From an uncultured Paracoccaceae bacterium (GTDB lineage: Bacteria > Pseudomonadota > Alphaproteobacteria > Rhodobacterales > Rhodobacteraceae), in the NCBI GenBank assembly GCA_951812615.1, contig CATOSU010000002.1, forward strand, positions 868,001 through 932,000: a DNA stretch of 64,000 nt, given 5' to 3'. The position numbers and the translations under genes are program-made. This document shows positions 1 through 8,983 of the stretch, one piece after another. Numbering within the stretch: position 1 is the stretch's first letter; each line of letters opens with the position of its first letter. The notes beneath the pieces are model-generated. The model was not told the DNA's origin, did not search any database, and saw only the letters and a program-made list of their open reading frames with translations.

Positions 1-840
1 GACCCTCGAATATATCGAAAATCACCGCCCGATCCCCGTCCGAGGTCAGCCCCTGTCCCCAGAAATCCGGCGGGTCCGTCAGGTTCCACGGCGTTTCGGT
101 AAGATATCCCAGCGCCCGCAGCCACGCATTGCCCGCCTGGGCATTGCGTCCAAGCTGCCCCAGGGCCCGGGCCATCAGGATTTCCGCCTCGGCGTTGATC
201 ACCCGAACCTCGCTCTCGGGCAGGCCGGAATTCATCGGCAAAAGCGCGGTGCTCACCAGCGTCAGCACCCTGCCATAGGCGCGGGCCTCCATGCGTTCAT
301 AGGCCTGCTCCAGCGTTTGCCGCGCCAAATCCGTCGCTGCAGTATTGAACTGCGACAACTGCCCCTGCCCCCAGTTCTCGGCATCCGCGGCATAATCGCG
401 GGCGGCTTCTTCGTCGAACACCCTGGCGTAAACCGGGAGGATCAGCTGTGCCTGCCGATAGGCCTCGTCCAGGCGCCCGAGATCGGCCAGCGCATAGGAC
501 CGCGTCACCTTCAGGATCGTGGCAAAGTCATTTGCGACGGGTCGCCAGCAATCAGTTCCAGCCCCTCTTCCGCAATCTGCAGGGCATAAACCGGGTTCAG
601 CTCAACATTGCGGACATGGTCCGCCAGCATGGCATAGAAAATCGCAAAATCCGGGTCGCCCGAACCCAGCGCGCGGGAGGTGCGGACAGTCCGGGTCAGT
701 TGCTGATAAATGCGGTCCGGATCGCCGCCGTCCTGAAACACCCGGTCAAGCCCGGCCATCGCTTCGTCGAAAGCCGCGGATTGCGCAACCAGCGGCACCG
801 GCAATACGAGCAGCAGAAGGGTCAGGGCCAGATGTTTCAT
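1..840 (-). pseudogene. Secreted repeat-type protein, partner of CHAT gene; frameshifted and cut by window edge
   Basis: The protein begins with MKHLALTLLLLV, a clear signal peptide, and its start codon lies one base after the stop of the upstream CHAT gene with a purine-rich Shine-Dalgarno (SD). The opening frame stops after about 109 codons. A second, highly protein-like frame takes over at the A run complementary to 531-533 and stays open to the window edge. Restoring one A would give GDPSQ-NDFATILKV. The joined product is rich in short helical segments such as ALADLGRLDEAYRQA, which resemble TPR repeats. TPR proteins often sit beside CHAT proteases. The frameshift may be a real mutation or an assembly error. 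The C terminus is outside the window. Confidence 0.6.
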
Positions 841-841
841 C

Positions 842-2467
842 CTACCCCCCGTGCCCGACAACGACAAAGGGCGCCCACGCAGCCGGATGGGCCATATCCG
901 GCGCTGCGGGATCGGTCAGCATATCCTGCATCGCGGTCTGCAGCGCTTCGGCCTTGCGCCGGGTCTGCCCCGTTCGCAGAGCGTCGAATGTGGCGGTTGT
1001 CAGGCGCGCAGCGGCATCGTCGCGAACCGGCCAGTGCGACACCATCAGGCTGCGCGCGCCGGCAAACAGAAATGCCCTTGCCAGCCCCGACAGCCCCTCG
1101 GCATCCGGCGTGCCATCACCGCCCGCCGTATTGCAGGCCGACAGGACGACCCAGTCCGCGTTCAGCGACAATTCTGCAATCTCCGACGCCGTCAGCAATC
1201 CGTCGTCGCCCGGCTGCACCTGCGCCGGCGGCGACAGGGCCAGCGCAGGCTCGGCCAACCCCCGAAGCTCGCCGGACAGCAGACCGTGGGTGGCAAAGGC
1301 AATAACCCCGGCCCGGTCCAGAGGCGCCGCTTTTACGGCGGTTTCGGTGGCGGCCCGCCCCAGATACAGGGCGTCCGGACCGGCATCGAACAGGTCCGCC
1401 AACCGGTCAAGCTCTCGCCGGGTGCCGGGCAACGGGGCCAGCGCGCGCAGGCTTTCCGGATCGGCACCGGCACCGCGAAAAAACTGGCCGTCGGACGGCG
1501 CGCTTACTGTGCCGGAAAAATCCGGGTCTCCGAATCCGATGAACCCCTCGGGCGGAGCGTTGCCCCGCGCAGTCACCAGTCCCAGACTGTCGACCGACGG
1601 CAGCGTCGTCAGCGCGTGACGCTGAAACAGCCATCCGGCCCGGCGAAACTCCTCCGGCAGGGACAGGGTTTCGTTCTCGACCGTCCAGTCCGTGATCAGC
1701 AAAGACAGGGGCAGACCGCTGAGCGGTCCATCGACCACCGAATACAGATGCCCGACCCCTTCAAGGTAGCGTTCCAGCGGCCGCAGGATCTCGGAATAGA
1801 GCAGCATGGAATGGACCGCCGCAAAAGGCACCCCGTTTTCGGGGTCGTCCTCCAGCGCGGCGGCACTGCGTAGCGTATTCGCCTGTATCAGGGATCTGCG
1901 GATTTCGGTAACCGACGCCTCCACACTCGCGCGTGGCAGGTTTACTCTGTGCCACGCAGCCACCTCCGGTGTTATCGCCCAGACGAAAACAGCCCTGTCG
2001 CCGGAAAACACGAACACCAGCCCTTCGTCCGGCGCCAGCATCTCCTGAACCGAAACAACGGAAACGGGGGACGGCCGGGTCAACAGGCGGAAATCCGGAT
2101 GTTCGACGGCCAGTTTTTGGTCAATCAGATCCAGCCCGGCCTGTGCCGCATTGATTTCACCGCCCAGTTCCGCTGTTGTGGCAAGCGTTTCGCCGGCCTC
2201 TGTTCCCCCGGTCTCTGCCAGCTGCCGTTCCGCACGGTCGATACGGTCCAGCAGGATCTGACGTTCCTGCAGCAATTGCGCAAGCGCATCGTCGCCGGCA
2301 GCACGGCGCGCCGCGGTTTGCCTCAGGGCCGTCCCGGCCGAGGACAGATGCGCCCATTGCGCCGCCCGGAACGCTTCGTCCATCAGCGTGCTGCCGGGCA
2401 GAGGGCCGGACGCGGCAGGCACGGCGATGGTCATACAGATACAGATGGCCAGACATATGTGCCGCAT
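842..2467 (-). CDS. Secreted CHAT-domain protein (caspase-like peptidase fold)
   Basis: 541 aa from the ATG of MRHICLAICICM, chosen because a signal peptide follows it directly; the frame runs further upstream, but that part does not look coding. The middle holds a coiled-coil-like stretch (roughly residues 60-110, QLLQERQILLDRIDRAERQ). The C-terminal half is a CHAT domain with the expected catalytic pair: His394 in FATHG and Cys445 in LSACNTAGG, followed by GLARAFLFAGA and VSHWPV. CHAT domains are related to caspases and separase; many act with TPR proteins, and such a gene follows immediately downstream. The signal peptide suggests an envelope or periplasmic role. The substrate is unknown. 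Confidence 0.88.
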   Translation of the reverse strand: MRHICLAICICMTIAVPAASGPLPGSTLMDEAFRAAQWAHLSSAGTALRQTAARRAAGDDALAQLLQERQILLDRIDRAERQLAETGGTEAGETLATTAELGGEINAAQAGLDLIDQKLAVEHPDFRLLTRPSPVSVVSVQEMLAPDEGLVFVFSGDRAVFVWAITPEVAAWHRVNLPRASVEASVTEIRRSLIQANTLRSAAALEDDPENGVPFAAVHSMLLYSEILRPLERYLEGVGHLYSVVDGPLSGLPLSLLITDWTVENETLSLPEEFRRAGWLFQRHALTTLPSVDSLGLVTARGNAPPEGFIGFGDPDFSGTVSAPSDGQFFRGAGADPESLRALAPLPGTRRELDRLADLFDAGPDALYLGRAATETAVKAAPLDRAGVIAFATHGLLSGELRGLAEPALALSPPAQVQPGDDGLLTASEIAELSLNADWVVLSACNTAGGDGTPDAEGLSGLARAFLFAGARSLMVSHWPVRDDAAARLTTATFDALRTGQTRRKAEALQTAMQDMLTDPAAPDMAHPAAWAPFVVVGHGG

Positions 2468-2650
2468 AAGGCTCTCCGGGGTCAGGATGTTCAACAGGTT
2501 AGCCGCCGGCACCATGTATGCAAGACGCCCGTCGGTTTTCACACTGCGCCCGAACGGTTCGGCAAACAGGCGGCGACCATCCGCAAACCGCAGCATTGTG
2601 ACGGGTGCCGGAAAACATGGTAACTTTCCCCCGGCAGAGGAGGGTTCAGC

Positions 2651-3811
2651 ATGTCCTTGGACGGCGTCACGGTGCTGATTGGCACGACCAAGGGGGCATT
2701 CCTCCTGCATGGGGGCAAGGACCGCAGCAAGTGGTCGCTCAGCGGCCCGCATTGTGACGGCTGGCCGATCAATCATGTTGTCGGCGACCCGGATACCGGA
2801 CACATCTGGGCCGGCGGCGGCGGTGACTGGCACGGTGCCGGCATCTGGAGGTCAGAGGATGGCGGTGCGACATGGGAGAATACCCGCCTCACCACTGGGA
2901 TGATGGATGAATGGGCCACGGAGGATCCGAACGAGGCCACCATGTTCGGGTGGCAGCCGGAAGAAGTGCCGTTCGGTGAGGATTTCACGCAGATCTGGTC
3001 GCTGCGATACGTGCATGACACGCTCTATGCAGGCGCCAAACCGGCGACCCTGCTGACCAGCGTGGATGGCGGGCGGCGTTTTGAGCGGGTCGAGGCGCTG
3101 AGCAACCATCCGTCGCGGGACAGCTGGAACCCGGGCGGTGCCGGGCTGATCCTGCACACGATCGTGTCCGATCCGGCCGAGCCGCAAAAACTGTGGGTCG
3201 GGATATCCGCCGCCGGCGTGTTCGCCACCGAGGATGGCGGACAAAGCTGGGAACGGCGCAACCGGGTCTCCAACGCCGCCGCCTGCGAAGGGCACAATCA
3301 CCCGGCAGGGCCATCTGACGGGGAAACCGGGCATTGCGTGCATAACATCGTGCGGGCCGCCGGCGCGGGTGACCTGCTCTATCAGCAAAACCACCACGGC
3401 GTCTGGCGGTCCACCGACGGCGGGCGCAGCTGGGACGACATCAACGCCGGGCTGCCCTCCACTTTCGGCTTTCCCATCCACGTTCATCCGCGCGACCCCA
3501 GGACGATCTGGACCCTGCCGCTGAACAGCGATTCAGACGGCCGCTACCCGCCGGATGCCGCCGCCGCGGTCTGGCGGTCGCGGGACGGAGGCGGCAGCTG
3601 GGAAGCACAACGCAACGGGCTGCCGCAGGAAAACTGTTTCTTTACCGTGTTGCGCCAGGCGATGGCGGGGGATACGCGCGATCCGGCCGGGCTCTATTTC
3701 GGAACAAATTCAGGCTCGGTCTTTGCCAGCACGGACGAGGGTGACACATGGACCGAAATCGCCCGCCACCTGCCGACGATTCTGAGCGTGGAGGTGCTGG
3801 AAAGGTCCTGA
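2651..3811 (+). CDS. BNR/Asp-box repeat protein (sialidase-like beta-propeller)
   Basis: 386 aa, with GGAGG seven bases before the ATG. It contains repeated Asp-box signatures SxDGGxxW: SEDGGATW, TEDGGQSW, STDGGRSW, SRDGGGSW and STDEGDTW, spaced as in a beta-propeller. There is no signal peptide, so it is probably cytoplasmic. Proteins of this type are usually annotated as exo-alpha-sialidase or glycosyl hydrolase, but the catalytic residues of true sialidases are not evident, so the enzyme activity is unproven. It converges with the cyclase gene, whose stop lies four bases away. Confidence 0.8.
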   Translation: MSLDGVTVLIGTTKGAFLLHGGKDRSKWSLSGPHCDGWPINHVVGDPDTGHIWAGGGGDWHGAGIWRSEDGGATWENTRLTTGMMDEWATEDPNEATMFGWQPEEVPFGEDFTQIWSLRYVHDTLYAGAKPATLLTSVDGGRRFERVEALSNHPSRDSWNPGGAGLILHTIVSDPAEPQKLWVGISAAGVFATEDGGQSWERRNRVSNAAACEGHNHPAGPSDGETGHCVHNIVRAAGAGDLLYQQNHHGVWRSTDGGRSWDDINAGLPSTFGFPIHVHPRDPRTIWTLPLNSDSDGRYPPDAAAAVWRSRDGGGSWEAQRNGLPQENCFFTVLRQAMAGDTRDPAGLYFGTNSGSVFASTDEGDTWTEIARHLPTILSVEVLERS

Positions 3812-3815
3812 CGCC

Positions 3816-6053
3816 CTACCGGTCCGTCCCGGTATCGGTTCTGGTCACGCCCAGCCGCCGGGTGCCAAAACCGTTCAACTGGACGAACCTCCAGGCCGGG
3901 CGCTCGGGGTCGCGGTAAACCTGTTCGCAGGTTTCGCGCCCCTTGTAGAGGTCGGGGACTGTCAGGCAAACCTGATCATCGACAATCCGCCATGTTCCGT
4001 TGAATTCGAACGGCAGGAAACCCGGGGCAAGCCGAAAACTCCCGTCCGCCCGAAACTCCTGTTCCATTTCCCCGCCCAGTTCGTCCTTTCCGTGAATGGA
4101 TTTGAAACCGGGTTCGTACAGGTCCTTCAGGGCCGCGTTGTCCAACCGGAATTCTGCATGTTTCCTGTCATAATCAAACGGCCAGCGCGGCAAACCCGCA
4201 GTTTGCAGATGGGTAAACAGATCCGTCATGACAGCCGGATTCCTGTAAAAGTCGTTCAGCTGGATCAGCCACGTCTGATTGGCAACCGGCCAGCCCTGAA
4301 ACACCGGTTCCAGCTTGCTTTTCGCCGCTTCGACATCGCCCATCCGTGCAAAGGCTTCCGCGAACAGCCAGCCGGTGAGAAATGGCGAAACGCCCTGATC
4401 TTCCAGACCCCGCAGTAGCACAACGGCCGGTTCCGGATCAGACAATCTGAGGTATGCCCCCGCCAGCCCCATTGTACCCGACACGCTCAGGCGCGGCGAC
4501 ATTTCGGCAAAGGCCTCGAACTCCGCTCTGGCAAGGTCTTCGTCGCCATTGGCCAGCAATGCCCAGCCCAGCGCCTCTCTTAACTCAGGCGCGGCCGCGT
4601 TGTTGAAAACGGCGCCCCGGGCCAGCGTCACAGCCTCGTCCCAATGCCGCTGATAGATACTGATGAACACCTTTACGCTCAGCGCTTCGGCGTTGGTTGG
4701 GTCCCCGGCCAGCACCTCGTCAGCCACCGCTTCAGCCGTGCTCACCGCTTCCAGCGTGTTCCGGACATTGTTCCACCCCCTGATCCAGACCATTAGGTTG
4801 ATCCCGGCATAGGCGGTTCGGGCGTCTACAAATTCCGGATCCGCATCACCGGCGCTTGCGAAGAGCCGGAGCGCTTGCGGGAAATTGTTCCAGTGACCCG
4901 TATCCCGCAAGGCCACCCCTTGTGCATATTGAAGAAAGGCACTGGGGTCGGAGGTAAACCTATCTTCCAGTATCTCACGCTCATTTGCGTTGAGTGGGAT
5001 TTTCAGGGCCGAAACCGCCCCGGTCTTGTGTCGGGCCAGCGCAGCGAACAGGCTGGCCGAGGTCACCGTGTCCTGCTGCTGCCAGACCATCTGCCCTTCC
5101 GAGTCAAGCAGGCGGCTGGCAATCGTGACCGAACCGTCTGCAACCGTGACGTCCCCGCGCAGGATGTGGCTGACCGCGCCGTGCTGGGCGATCTGTTCCG
5201 GCGTTGGGTCGATCCCCTTCAGTGTCAGCGCCGCCTCGCGCCGCACGATGGTCGTGCCACGAAGCCGGGAAAGCGTCAGCCAGAGGTTTTCCGACACGGC
5301 GTCGGCATAGATCGACGCCGTTGGGTCCGCCGCCGCGTAGGGCAGAACCAGCAGGCGCAGCGTCTGTGGCTCGATCGGCGGGGGCGGGTCATCCGGTCCG
5401 CCGTCGCGTACGAAGAAACCGGATATGACAACCAGCACCGCGATCAGCGCGGCAACCGCCACCATCAGCGGCAGGCGCGACCGCCGGGGCGGGTCCGCCG
5501 CCAGTACCAGCCCCGCGTCCTCGGGATCCAGCAGAACGTGATAGGCGTTCACCGGTTCATCGATATTCCTGATTTCAAGCGGTCCTAGGTTTTCGAATCC
5601 CAGTTCCAGCTTGCCCTGCACGGTGCGAAACACCGTGTCCGAAATCAGGATGCCGCCCGGTTCGGCCAGCCCCTCCAGCCGCGCGGCCACGTTGACACCA
5701 TCGCCGAATATGTCGTCGCCATCGGGAATGACCTCACCCAGGTTGATCCCGATCCGATAGGCGATTTGCCGGTCCTCGGGCGTGTCCGCCTCGCGCGCAG
5801 ACATTTCTCGCTGAATGGCGGCGGAACATGACAACGCTTCGACGGCACTGGGAAACTCGACCAGAACACCGTCGCCCGTGGTCTTGACCAGCCGTCCGTC
5901 ATGGGCCGTGATTTGCGGCCGGATCACATTGTCCAAGTATTGCTTCTGCCGCGCCAGCGTCCCGGTTTCGTCCTGATGCATCAATCGGGAAAAGCCGACC
6001 ATGTCGGCCGCCATAATCGCGGCCAGACGCCTTTTGCCGGACACCTCGTTCAT
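3816..6053 (-). CDS. Class III adenylate/guanylate cyclase with TM segment and TPR-like C terminus
   Basis: 745 aa. Residues 8-180 form a class III nucleotidyl cyclase domain: the first metal Asp in AADMVGFSRLM, the second in TTGDGVLVEF, and the transition-state region GDGVNVAARLEGLAEPGG. A proline/arginine linker is followed by one membrane helix (about 196-217, LPLMVAVAALIAVLVVISGF). After it comes a TolB-N-like segment (LRLLVLPYAAADP) and a long helical region with TPR-like repeats. This architecture (cyclase-TM-TPR) is common in Rhizobiales and Rhodobacterales. It probably makes cAMP in response to an unknown signal sensed by the C-terminal half. Confidence 0.88.
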   Translation of the reverse strand: MNEVSGKRRLAAIMAADMVGFSRLMHQDETGTLARQKQYLDNVIRPQITAHDGRLVKTTGDGVLVEFPSAVEALSCSAAIQREMSAREADTPEDRQIAYRIGINLGEVIPDGDDIFGDGVNVAARLEGLAEPGGILISDTVFRTVQGKLELGFENLGPLEIRNIDEPVNAYHVLLDPEDAGLVLAADPPRRSRLPLMVAVAALIAVLVVISGFFVRDGGPDDPPPPIEPQTLRLLVLPYAAADPTASIYADAVSENLWLTLSRLRGTTIVRREAALTLKGIDPTPEQIAQHGAVSHILRGDVTVADGSVTIASRLLDSEGQMVWQQQDTVTSASLFAALARHKTGAVSALKIPLNANEREILEDRFTSDPSAFLQYAQGVALRDTGHWNNFPQALRLFASAGDADPEFVDARTAYAGINLMVWIRGWNNVRNTLEAVSTAEAVADEVLAGDPTNAEALSVKVFISIYQRHWDEAVTLARGAVFNNAAAPELREALGWALLANGDEDLARAEFEAFAEMSPRLSVSGTMGLAGAYLRLSDPEPAVVLLRGLEDQGVSPFLTGWLFAEAFARMGDVEAAKSKLEPVFQGWPVANQTWLIQLNDFYRNPAVMTDLFTHLQTAGLPRWPFDYDRKHAEFRLDNAALKDLYEPGFKSIHGKDELGGEMEQEFRADGSFRLAPGFLPFEFNGTWRIVDDQVCLTVPDLYKGRETCEQVYRDPERPAWRFVQLNGFGTRRLGVTRTDTGTDR

Positions 6054-6146
6054 TCGCCGCCCCGCGCGTTGATGCCAATCCGCTGATGGACACTGTCAAA
6101 GCTACCCGCTGGGTGCGGCGCTGACAATGCAGGGCCGCGTTTGCTT

Positions 6147-7451
6147 TCAGTCGCCGAACACCCGGGCAAAGATCGTGTCGACATGCTTGGTATGGTAACC
6201 AAGGTCGAATTTTTCCTCGATCTCTTCCGCGCTCAGCGCGGCAATCACCTCGGCATCACCCAGAAGCTCGGTCTTGAAGTCCTTGCCGTCCTCCCAGACC
6301 TTCATCGCGTTGCGCTGCACCAGCCGATAGGCGTCTTCGCGGCTGACCCCGGCCTGCGTCAGAGCCAGCAGCACCCGCTGCGACATCACCAGCCCGCGGA
6401 ACTTGTTCATGTTGGCCAGCATGTTGTCCGGATAAACCACCAGCTTGTCGATCACCCCGGTCAGGCGCGACAGCGCGAAATCGAGCGTCACGGTCGCGTC
6501 GGGGCCGATGTTGCGTTCCACGGAGGAATGCGAAATGTCCCGCTCGTGCCAGAGCGCCACGTTTTCCAGTGCCGGCACCACCATGCCGCGCACCAGCCGG
6601 GCCAGACCGGTCAGATTTTCAGTCAGCACCGGGTTGCGCTTGTGCGGCATCGCGCTGGAACCTTTCTGACCGGCGCTGAAAAACTCCTCGGCCTCCAGCA
6701 CCTCGGTGCGTTGCATGTGGCGGATCTCGGTGGCGACGTTCTCGACCGACGAAGCGATGACACCCAGAGTCGCAAAGAACGCCGCGTGCCGGTCGCGGGG
6801 AATAACTTGCGTGGAGATCGGTTCAGGGACGAGGCCCAGCCGGTCGCAGACATGCTCTTCGACGGCCGGATCAATATTGGCGAACGTCCCGACCGCGCCC
6901 GAAATGGCGCCGGTCGCGATCTCGGCCCGGGCATCGCGCATGCGGGAAAGGTTGCGGTCCATCTCGGCATAAAACCGGGCAAAGGTCAGGCCCATCGTCG
7001 TCGGTTCGGCGTGAATGCCATGCGAACGTCCGATGCGCACCGTATCCTTGTGTTCCAGCGCCCGCCGCTTCAACGCCGCCAGCAGCCCCTCCAGATCGGT
7101 GATCAGGATGTCGGCGGCGCGGGTCAGCTGAATGTTGAACGTCGTGTCCAGAACGTCGGACGATGTCATGCCCTGATGCACGAACCGGGCTTCGTCATTG
7201 CCGATGATCTCGGCCAGATGGGTCAGGAAAGCGATCACGTCATGCTTGGTCACGGCTTCGATCTCGTCGATCCTTGCGACATCGAACTCGACCTCTTTCG
7301 CCTTCCACACCGCTTCGGCGTTTTCGCGCGGGATCACGCCCAGATCGGCCATCGCGTCACAGGCATGGGCCTCGATCTCGTACCAGATGCGGAACTTGGT
7401 CTCGGGCGACCAGATGGCCGACATCTCGGGACGGGAATAGCGGGGGATCAT
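6147..7451 (-). CDS. purB: Adenylosuccinate lyase
   Basis: 434 aa, the usual length. The start MIPRYSRPEMSAIW is the standard N terminus; a longer in-frame start is ignored. The fumarase/aspartase-superfamily signature GSSAMPHKRNP is present, as are the substrate-binding TSSDVLDT and SHGIHAEPTTMG motifs. The enzyme acts twice in purine synthesis, splitting SAICAR to AICAR and adenylosuccinate to AMP, each time releasing fumarate. It stands alone here, which is normal for the family. Confidence 0.98.
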   Translation of the reverse strand: MIPRYSRPEMSAIWSPETKFRIWYEIEAHACDAMADLGVIPRENAEAVWKAKEVEFDVARIDEIEAVTKHDVIAFLTHLAEIIGNDEARFVHQGMTSSDVLDTTFNIQLTRAADILITDLEGLLAALKRRALEHKDTVRIGRSHGIHAEPTTMGLTFARFYAEMDRNLSRMRDARAEIATGAISGAVGTFANIDPAVEEHVCDRLGLVPEPISTQVIPRDRHAAFFATLGVIASSVENVATEIRHMQRTEVLEAEEFFSAGQKGSSAMPHKRNPVLTENLTGLARLVRGMVVPALENVALWHERDISHSSVERNIGPDATVTLDFALSRLTGVIDKLVVYPDNMLANMNKFRGLVMSQRVLLALTQAGVSREDAYRLVQRNAMKVWEDGKDFKTELLGDAEVIAALSAEEIEEKFDLGYHTKHVDTIFARVFGD

Positions 7452-7746
7452 ATGCGGTGACCTCTTGGTGAATTTGCCGGGGGTTGGTCGCGTCATAGAC
7501 CGGTGCCGGGGAGGCAGCAAGGCAGGAGGCCGGGGATGAGACGTAATGCCATGCCGGCCATTGCCCGAAGCCTAACATTGGCAAGGATCTGAACGCCCGC
7601 GGCCCGCCTGCGGGCACCTAGCCTGTCGGGACACGACGGCCAGGCGGGCAAAAGGCATTGTGCCACCCCGGGCCAGCAGAAAATCACCGGGTCAGGTTGG
7701 TCACCCCCGGCGACATCAATTCAGTCGGCACTGGCGACAACCCGGC
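7452..7746. other. Intergenic stretch between purB and the DUF6455 gene
   Basis: About 295 bases with no convincing gene on either strand. The open frames here have atypical composition and no SD. The purB promoter should lie at the left side, since purB reads leftwards from 7451, but no clear -35/-10 pair was recognised. Confidence 0.5.
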
Positions 7747-7995
7747 TCAGACCTTGTCGAAAAACCCCTTGTTGCAGCAATAGTCTGGTGCCGCGTCAAG
7801 ATGGTCGCAATTCGCCTGCAATTCCGCGCATCCGTCCTGATCCGAACAGGCCGAGCAGCGCATCATTAGTGCGCGAAAACTCTCCGTACCTGCGTCCGGA
7901 TTTCGCATAATGCGGGCGGAAAAATCCACCCCGCGGCGGTCTGCCATGCCGGTCACCAGATCGGCACTGCGGTTCAGTCTGTGAAAGAATCCCAT
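7747..7995 (-). CDS. DUF6455-like small cysteine-rich protein
   Basis: 82 aa from MGFFHRLNRSADL, preceded by GGAGAGG at good spacing; a slightly longer start lacks an SD. The C-terminal half carries a cysteine pattern CSACSDQDGC, NCDH and DYCCNKGF that fits the DUF6455 family and could bind a metal or a cluster. Its function is unknown. An FNR-like inverted repeat lies 50-75 bases upstream, which hints at oxygen- or NO-dependent control of this gene. Confidence 0.75.
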   Translation of the reverse strand: MGFFHRLNRSADLVTGMADRRGVDFSARIMRNPDAGTESFRALMMRCSACSDQDGCAELQANCDHLDAAPDYCCNKGFFDKV

Positions 7996-8046
7996 TGTAA
8001 ACCTCTCCTCGTGTCCCACTGCGATACTATGGTCCGAAACGCGATC

Positions 8047-8070
8047 AGACTTTGATCGACGTCAAAGTCT
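8047..8070. promoter_or_regulatory. FNR/FnrL/Dnr-type inverted repeat
   Basis: Perfect nine-base arms AGACTTTGA and TCAAAGTCT surround a six-base spacer. The core TTGAT-CGAC-GTCAA matches the FNR-family pattern TTGAY-N4-RTCAA. It sits between the divergent genes starting at 7995 (-) and 8147 (+), so it could control either one. Confidence 0.5.
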
Positions 8071-8146
8071 CAGGAATTGGTTGCGCCCCGAACCGCATTG
8101 CCGGATCATTCTCCTATTGAGTTCAATTCCAATTGGAGGAAACAGC

Positions 8147-8701
8147 ATGCCCGGATCGATACGCCGTCTGGCATTGGCGACAATCCTTGCCTCCCTGCCA
8201 TTACCTGCGCTGGCCGATATGCCGGTCACCTATCGCGACGAAGGCCGGTCGCTGTTTCATATCAATGTCCCCGATTTCTGGTCGGTCCGAGCCGGTGGTC
8301 AGCGCAGCATCACGCCGCCCGGCTCTGACGAAGCCCGGCTGATCAATCGCGTGATCGGGCTGCAACCGCAGGGCGAAGACGGCGTTCGGATGGGGCTGAT
8401 GTCGCCCCACGGCGTCCGCACCTACGAAGACGCCGTGGAGTATCTGCGCGACATTGGTCCGTTTCTGGTGTCCGATCCAGTGGTGGGCGAACGAAAGCGC
8501 ATCCGTATCGGCGGTATGCCGGCGGCCAAGTTTGCCGGCACCGGCCGCCGCGACGGACGGTCGGTGAACTTTACTGCTGTGCTGATCGACCTGCCCGGCT
8601 CGCGGATCGCGATCTCGATCGTGATCATGGAGGCCGGGACCGACCCTGCCTATGTCAACGACGTGAACGCGGTCTTTGCCTCGTTCCGCGCAGCACGCTG
8701 A
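8147..8701 (+). CDS. Secreted protein of unknown function
   Basis: 184 aa from MPGSIRRLAL, preceded by GGAGG six bases upstream. Residues 1-24 are a signal peptide with a probable cleavage after ALADMPVT or just before it (PALA-D). The mature part has alternating beta-like segments (SLFHINVPDFWSVRAGG, KRIRIGGMPAAKFAGTG, AVLIDLPGSRIAISIVI) and no cysteines. It is a probable periplasmic single-domain protein; no family is recognised with confidence. It ends 12 bases before the next small gene and is probably co-transcribed with it. Confidence 0.75.
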   Translation: MPGSIRRLALATILASLPLPALADMPVTYRDEGRSLFHINVPDFWSVRAGGQRSITPPGSDEARLINRVIGLQPQGEDGVRMGLMSPHGVRTYEDAVEYLRDIGPFLVSDPVVGERKRIRIGGMPAAKFAGTGRRDGRSVNFTAVLIDLPGSRIAISIVIMEAGTDPAYVNDVNAVFASFRAAR

Positions 8702-8712
8702 AGGAGGCGAAG

Positions 8713-8979
8713 ATGAGAGTTTCTGCAATCAGACGCCTTGGTCTCGCCGCTGCCCTGATCGGTGGCGGGTTCGGACTGTCCGCCTGCGATCCCAACGCCA
8801 CAGGCTCGGGCGGTGTCTATTACGACAGTATGCTGTGGAACGACTACTACTATGGCTATCCCAGACCGCCGCGCCCGGACCCGCCAAGGCCCGAGCATCC
8901 GATCGCGCGGCCTCCGGTTGCCAAACCGCCGATACACAGACCGCCAACGGCCAGACCGATGCCGGCGCGCGCGCGGTAG
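8713..8979 (+). CDS. Small proline-rich lipoprotein
   Basis: 88 aa, SD AAGGAGG. The N terminus ends in a lipobox, LSAC, so it should be lipidated at Cys25. The rest is a short Tyr-rich patch (NDYYYGYP) and a Pro/Arg-rich tail built on repeats of the RPP and KPP type, with no globular domain. It may be a cell-envelope linker or a degenerate product of a larger family. It is likely in one transcript with the preceding secreted protein. Confidence 0.7.
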   Translation: MRVSAIRRLGLAAALIGGGFGLSACDPNATGSGGVYYDSMLWNDYYYGYPRPPRPDPPRPEHPIARPPVAKPPIHRPPTARPMPARAR

Positions 8980-8983
8980 GATC

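Noticed and set aside
519-1873. Long + strand frames opposite the CHAT gene
   Set aside because: They are antisense to a protein with clear CHAT motifs and consist of low-complexity Arg/Pro/Ala sequence, typical shadows of high-GC genes.
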